A DNA stretch of 64,000 nucleotides from an uncultured Olsenella sp. (GTDB lineage Bacteria > Actinomycetota > Coriobacteriia > Coriobacteriales > Atopobiaceae), in NCBI GenBank assembly GCA_900314575.1, contig OMVS01000001.1:36711-100710 (forward strand), in the 5' to 3' direction. The notes beneath the pieces are model-generated. The model was not told the origin of the DNA and searched no databases. It saw only the letters and a program-made list of their open reading frames with translations. Below, piece by piece: positions 60,887 through 64,000 of this stretch (its first letter is position 1; each line of letters opens with the position of its first letter). Position numbers and translations under genes: made by a program.

Positions 60887-62086
60887 CTAGTGCTGGCTGA
60901 TCAGCTCGTCTGATAGGTCGAGCGCGGAGGCCGTGACCCCGTCCATGTCGTAGTAGCGGTACTCCGCCAGGCGCCCGACCACATGGAAGTTGAGCAGTCC
61001 GGCGACCCTGTCGCGGTACCTCCTGTAGAGCTCGAGGTTCTCTGGCTCGTTGATCACGTAGTAGGGCGTCTCGCCGACGCCGGGCAGGTAGGTGCGCGAG
61101 TACTCGCGCATGATGGTGGTCTTGCCCGGCACGACCTGACCGGTCATGTTCTTGAACTCCGTGATGCGCGTGAAGTTCTCCGAGACGGTGTAGTTCACGG
61201 TGCCGACCGGCTGGAACTGGTCCTCATCCAGCGTCTCGAAGACCATGTCGACCGTGCGGTACGGCAGGGCGCCGAGGTCGAAGCCGAAGAGCTCGTCCAG
61301 GGCGCCGGTGTAGATGACCTCGCCGCCGTAGCTCTTGCCGCAGACCGAGAGCTTGGTGTCCGTGATGTCGAAGACGTCGCGCGCGTCCACGTCGAGGAAG
61401 ACGTCGATGAGGTCGTGGCCGAGCATGCGCTCGAAGAGCTTGGTGTAGCTCTCCGCCGGCATGCCCTGGTGCGGGGCCTGCGGGAAGTAGCGGTCATCGT
61501 TGCCGACGAAGACGGGGACCCTGCCCATGACCGCGGGGTCGATCTGGTCGGGCGTCTTGCCCCACTGCTTCATCGTGTAGTGCAGGAAGACGTTCTCGTA
61601 GACGTAGTCCGCGACGCGCTCGAGGTCGGGGTCGTTCTTCTTGCGGAGCTCCATGATGGGGACCTTCTTGTCCTGGCCGAAGGTGCCCACGAGCTTCTGG
61701 TAGAGGCGCTCCCCCTCCTCGTCGCCGAAGGCGAGCTTGAGGGAGGCGTGGTTGAAGGGGACCGGCATCAGGGTGCCGTGCACGTTGGCGAGCACCTTGT
61801 GCTGGTAGGGCGTCCAGTCCGTGAAGCGCGAGAGGAAGGTGTCCACGCGGTCGTCCGTCGTGTGGTAGATGTGCGGGCCGTACTTGTGGACGAGGATGCC
61901 CGCCTCGTCGTAGTAGTCGTACGCGTTGCCCGCGATGTGGTCCCTGCGATCGAGCACGCAAACCTTGTAGTTCACGGCCTCGGCGAGGCGACGAGCACAG
62001 ACGGCACCGGCGAAGCCCGCACCGACAATGATCGCATCGTACGCGTTCGGATTGAATCCCGCGGGCAGCCCGCTCTCTATGCTCAT
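60887..62086 (-). CDS. glf: UDP-galactopyranose mutase
   Basis: FAD enzyme that interconverts UDP-Galp and UDP-Galf, supplying galactofuranose for cell-surface glycans. The protein is 399 aa. FAD motif DAIIVGAGFAGAVCARRLAE, RDHIAGNAYD, HKYGPHIYHT, the substrate Arg/Tyr region MKQWGKTPDQIDP and VPGKTTIMREYSRTY are present. ATG 62086 has AGAGG six bases in front; the longer reading to 62137 is not supported. Next to pta in divergent orientation. Confidence 0.95.
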   Translation of the reverse strand: MSIESGLPAGFNPNAYDAIIVGAGFAGAVCARRLAEAVNYKVCVLDRRDHIAGNAYDYYDEAGILVHKYGPHIYHTTDDRVDTFLSRFTDWTPYQHKVLANVHGTLMPVPFNHASLKLAFGDEEGERLYQKLVGTFGQDKKVPIMELRKKNDPDLERVADYVYENVFLHYTMKQWGKTPDQIDPAVMGRVPVFVGNDDRYFPQAPHQGMPAESYTKLFERMLGHDLIDVFLDVDARDVFDITDTKLSVCGKSYGGEVIYTGALDELFGFDLGALPYRTVDMVFETLDEDQFQPVGTVNYTVSENFTRITEFKNMTGQVVPGKTTIMREYSRTYLPGVGETPYYVINEPENLELYRRYRDRVAGLLNFHVVGRLAEYRYYDMDGVTASALDLSDELISQH

Positions 62087-62142
62087 TGAGGACCTCTGGT
62101 TTCTCGCCGGTTGGAAGGTGGGCTCGAACGTGCCCAAGAACT

Positions 62143-62172
62143 CGGACAGATTCTAGCACGCACCCCTATAAT
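62143..62172 (+). promoter_or_regulatory. Promoter of pta
   Basis: CGGACA (62143-62148), 18-bp spacer, perfect TATAAT (62167-62172). The pta start at 62282 follows AGGAGGAGGAGG. A 110-nt leader separates them; a glf promoter on the other strand is not clear. Confidence 0.6.
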
Positions 62173-62281
62173 GACTACCGGTTACACCAAATACTCAACG
62201 TACGGCACGTTGGGAAGCCCGAGGGGCACCTGCGACGACCGGCCGCGGCGCACCTCGGACGCTAGGAGGAGGAGGCCTCAC

Positions 62282-63183
62282 ATGAGCGAATTTCTGGATA
62301 GGATGAAGGCTTGCGCCAAGGCCGACCGCAAGACGATCGTGCTCCCCGAGGGCGAGGACCCGCGCACCATCGCCGCGGCCGAGAAGATCGTGGCGGAGGG
62401 ACTGGCGAACCTTGTCACGCCGAGAAGTTCGCCGAGCTCCGCAAGAAGAAGGGCGTCACGCTCGAGCAGGCGCGCGAGCAGATGGATGACGCCACCTACT
62501 TCGGCACCATGATGGTCAAGATGGGCGACGCCGACGGCCTGGTCTCCGGCGCCTGCCACTCCACCGCAAACACCCTGCGTCCCGCGCTTCAGATCCTGAA
62601 GACCGCCCCGGGCACCAAGCTCGTCTCGGCCTTCTTCATCATGTGCACCGACAAGCCCGAGTACGGTGAGGACGGCACCCTGCTCTTCGCGGACTGCGGC
62701 CTGAACATCAACCCGACCGCCGACGAGCTCTCCGAGATCGCGATCGCCTCCGCCGCGTCCTGGAGGACCTACATGGGCAGCGACCCCAAGGTGGCCATGC
62801 TGTCCTTCTCCACCAAGGGCTCCGCGAAGGGCGACGTCCCGACCAAGGTCCAGGAGGCCACCGAGCTCGCGCACCAGAAGGCCCCCGAGCTCGCCCTCGA
62901 CGGCGACCTCCAGCTTGACGCCTCCCTCGTCCCCGAGGTCGCGTCCCTCAAGGCCCCCGGCTCCACGGTCGCCGGCCACGCCAACGTCCTCGTCTTCCCC
63001 GACCTCGAGTCCGGCAACATCGGCTACAAGCTCGTCCAGCGCTTCGCGGGCGCCGAGGCCTACGGCCCCATCCTGCAGGGCATCGCCAAGCCGGTGAACG
63101 ACCTCAGCCGCGGCTGCTCCGCCGACGACATCGTGGGCGTCGTGGCCATCACCGCCGTCCAGGCGCAGATGGCCGACAAGTAG
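62282..63183 (+). pseudogene. pta: Phosphate acetyltransferase, broken by internal deletion and frame change
   Basis: Two parts of a Pta (acetyl-CoA + Pi to acetyl phosphate). The N-terminal part from ATG 62282 reads MSEFLDRMKACAKADRKT, TIVLPEGEDPRT and ...VAEGLANLV, then runs into another frame near 62413-62418. The C-terminal part resumes in the other frame as AEKFAELRKKKGVTLEQAR and continues intact through SGACHSTANTLRPALQILK, SFSTKGSAKGD and GNIGYKLVQRFAGAEAYGPILQG to 63183. About 34-36 residues expected between them (the stretch around the conserved Asp-rich loop after LANLV) are missing. Loss of 3n+1 bases explains both. The promoter and ribosome site are intact, which favours a recent event or an assembly error. 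No ackA follows. Confidence 0.85.
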
Positions 63184-63231
63184 CACGTACTGGGCGGCTC
63201 GCGGAGGGCACGACGCCTTTCCGCTCCAGCA

Positions 63232-63266
63232 GAGGGGCCCGTCACCGTCACGGTGGCGGGCCTCCT
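63232..63266. terminator. Hairpin between convergent pta and the phosphatase gene
   Basis: Stem of about 15 pairs (GAGG-GGCCCGTCACC with GGTGGCGGGCCTCCTC, one bulge, one GU). It may terminate both directions, with no T run. Confidence 0.6.
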
Positions 63267-63310
63267 CATCGAAAGGTTGGGACCAGATCGTCCTGTCGCC
63301 GGCACGCTCC

Positions 63311-63832
63311 CTACTCGGGACTTTGGCCCAGCAGCCTCTGCAGCAGGGCCGAGCAACCAGCGTAGACGTCTCGGAAGGTGGCGTCGAAGTCGCCCGTGTA
63401 CCAGGGGTCGGCAACGTCGCGAGGGGCGCCGGTCCAGTCCATGAGCAGCGACACCTTGCCTAGCGGATCTGCGAGGCGCGCCTGGTCGGGCGAGACGGGA
63501 TCCCACGACCAGCCGTAGCCCTTCTCGCCCGAGAGCAGCCTGTACATGCCCGCGAGGTTCTCCGCGTCCATGCCGACCAGGTAGTCGAAGCGCTCGTAGT
63601 CCGCAGGACCCATCTGCCGGGAACGGTGGTGGCCGCACGGGATGCCCTCGCGCGCCAAGACTCGACGGGTACCCGGATGCACGTCGTTGCCGACCTCCTC
63701 CTGGCTCGTCGCCGCAGAGTCCACCAGGATGCGCTCGCGGGCGCCAGCGCGACCGGCGAGCTCCCTCATGACGTACTCGGCCATCGTCGACCTACAGATG
63801 TTGCCGTGGCATATGAAGAGAATGCGCGTCAT
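63311..63832 (-). CDS. Low-molecular-weight protein tyrosine phosphatase
   Basis: 173-aa phosphatase. The P-loop is ICHGNICRSTMAE (CxxxxxR[ST] with the nucleophile Cys), and the acid Asp is in ADPWYTGDFDATFRDV near residue 140. Such enzymes dephosphorylate tyrosine kinases of capsule synthesis or arginine-phosphorylated proteins. I chose ATG 63832 because it yields the standard MTRILFICHG start; the longer start at 63880 lies in the palindrome. Confidence 0.92.
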   Translation of the reverse strand: MTRILFICHGNICRSTMAEYVMRELAGRAGARERILVDSAATSQEEVGNDVHPGTRRVLAREGIPCGHHRSRQMGPADYERFDYLVGMDAENLAGMYRLLSGEKGYGWSWDPVSPDQARLADPLGKVSLLMDWTGAPRDVADPWYTGDFDATFRDVYAGCSALLQRLLGQSPE

Positions 63833-63860
63833 ACTTATAAGACCTCTGACCTGCGGTTTT

Positions 63861-63884
63861 ATGGCTGTTACATCAGCCATTTTA
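63861..63884 (-). promoter_or_regulatory. Palindrome overlapping the presumed -10 of the phosphatase gene
   Basis: ATGGCTG-atgtaa-CAGCCAT (63861-63880), a perfect 7-bp inverted repeat, directly adjoining TAAAAT (63884-63879 on the minus strand). This layout fits an operator or a 5' hairpin. The remaining 63,885-64,000 is GC-poorer intergenic sequence with repeated AACCG/CGGTT and GAAAC/GTTTC words; I see no gene. Confidence 0.5.
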
Positions 63885-64000
63885 CCGATTTTCCGGGACG
63901 AAAGTGAGTATTGCGCCCCATTAGTAGCACCCGTTTCACGGTTTCCGTATCACCCTTGCGCCTAACCGTTTCGCATCATCCGAACCTCCCGTTCCGCGGC

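Noticed and set aside
62282..63183. Programmed frameshift in pta
   Set aside because: A frameshift alone would leave the missing about 35 residues unexplained; there is no slippery site; a deletion fits better.

Overview
The window is GC-rich DNA (most third codon positions are G or C) packed with bacterial housekeeping genes. Protein sequences, gene order (rpsP-khpA-rimM-trmD, rplU-rpmA-obgE-proB-nadD-yqeK-rsfS, mreBCD-mrdA-rodA) and frequent GTG/TTG starts fit a high-GC actinobacterium. The best match by style is the Coriobacteriia (Olsenella/Atopobium-like); this is inferred from family knowledge, not from a search. I see no rRNA, CRISPR array, insertion sequence or prophage, and only one tRNA.

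Layout. 1-3,034 (minus): rpsP-khpA-rimM-trmD-lepB and the start of glyQ. 3,294-6,697 (plus): a two-component system followed 2 bp later by the polymerase gene dinB. 6,739-12,033 (minus): ribosome-assembly, NAD and proline genes (rplU, rpmA, obgE, proB, nadD, yqeK, rsfS). 12,118-23,746 (minus): a radical-SAM pair, a conserved unknown protein, the rod-shape cluster mreB-mreC-mreD-mrdA-rodA, a TPR membrane protein and a cyclophilin. 23,859-30,367 (minus): a zinc-ribbon membrane protein, aconitase, a P-type ATPase and tRNA-Arg(CCG).

30,504-39,657 (plus) is the metabolic core: aroF-tyrA-aroB-aroA-aroC-pheA-aroE/aroK-aroQ. It encodes all seven shikimate steps plus both prephenate branches. Shikimate dehydrogenase and shikimate kinase are fused. 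The type II dehydroquinase carries an N-terminal domain that reads as a PTS EIIB domain with its phosphorylatable cysteine. This EIIB-AroQ fusion is the most unusual feature of the window and suggests a link between PEP-dependent sugar uptake and the PEP-consuming shikimate pathway.

39,683-43,632 holds folate (5-FCL), a YgjP-like metalloprotease, trpS and a DUF815 ATPase. 43,720-53,125 (minus) is branched-chain amino-acid synthesis in two units: argF-ilvB-ilvN-ilvC, and a second ilvB-ilvA-ilvD preceded by a short leader peptide rich in Val/Ile/Leu codons, a hairpin and a U-tailed terminator (an attenuator). 53,422-59,796 (plus) has ppk1 with a long extra tail, rlmD, a ferredoxin, maf and a P1-family peptidase. 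59,793-62,086 (minus) has a glycosyltransferase and UDP-galactopyranose mutase. At 62,282-63,183 lies a phosphotransacetylase gene that is broken by an internal deletion with a frame change. A low-molecular-weight tyrosine phosphatase with a palindrome over its presumed promoter closes the window.
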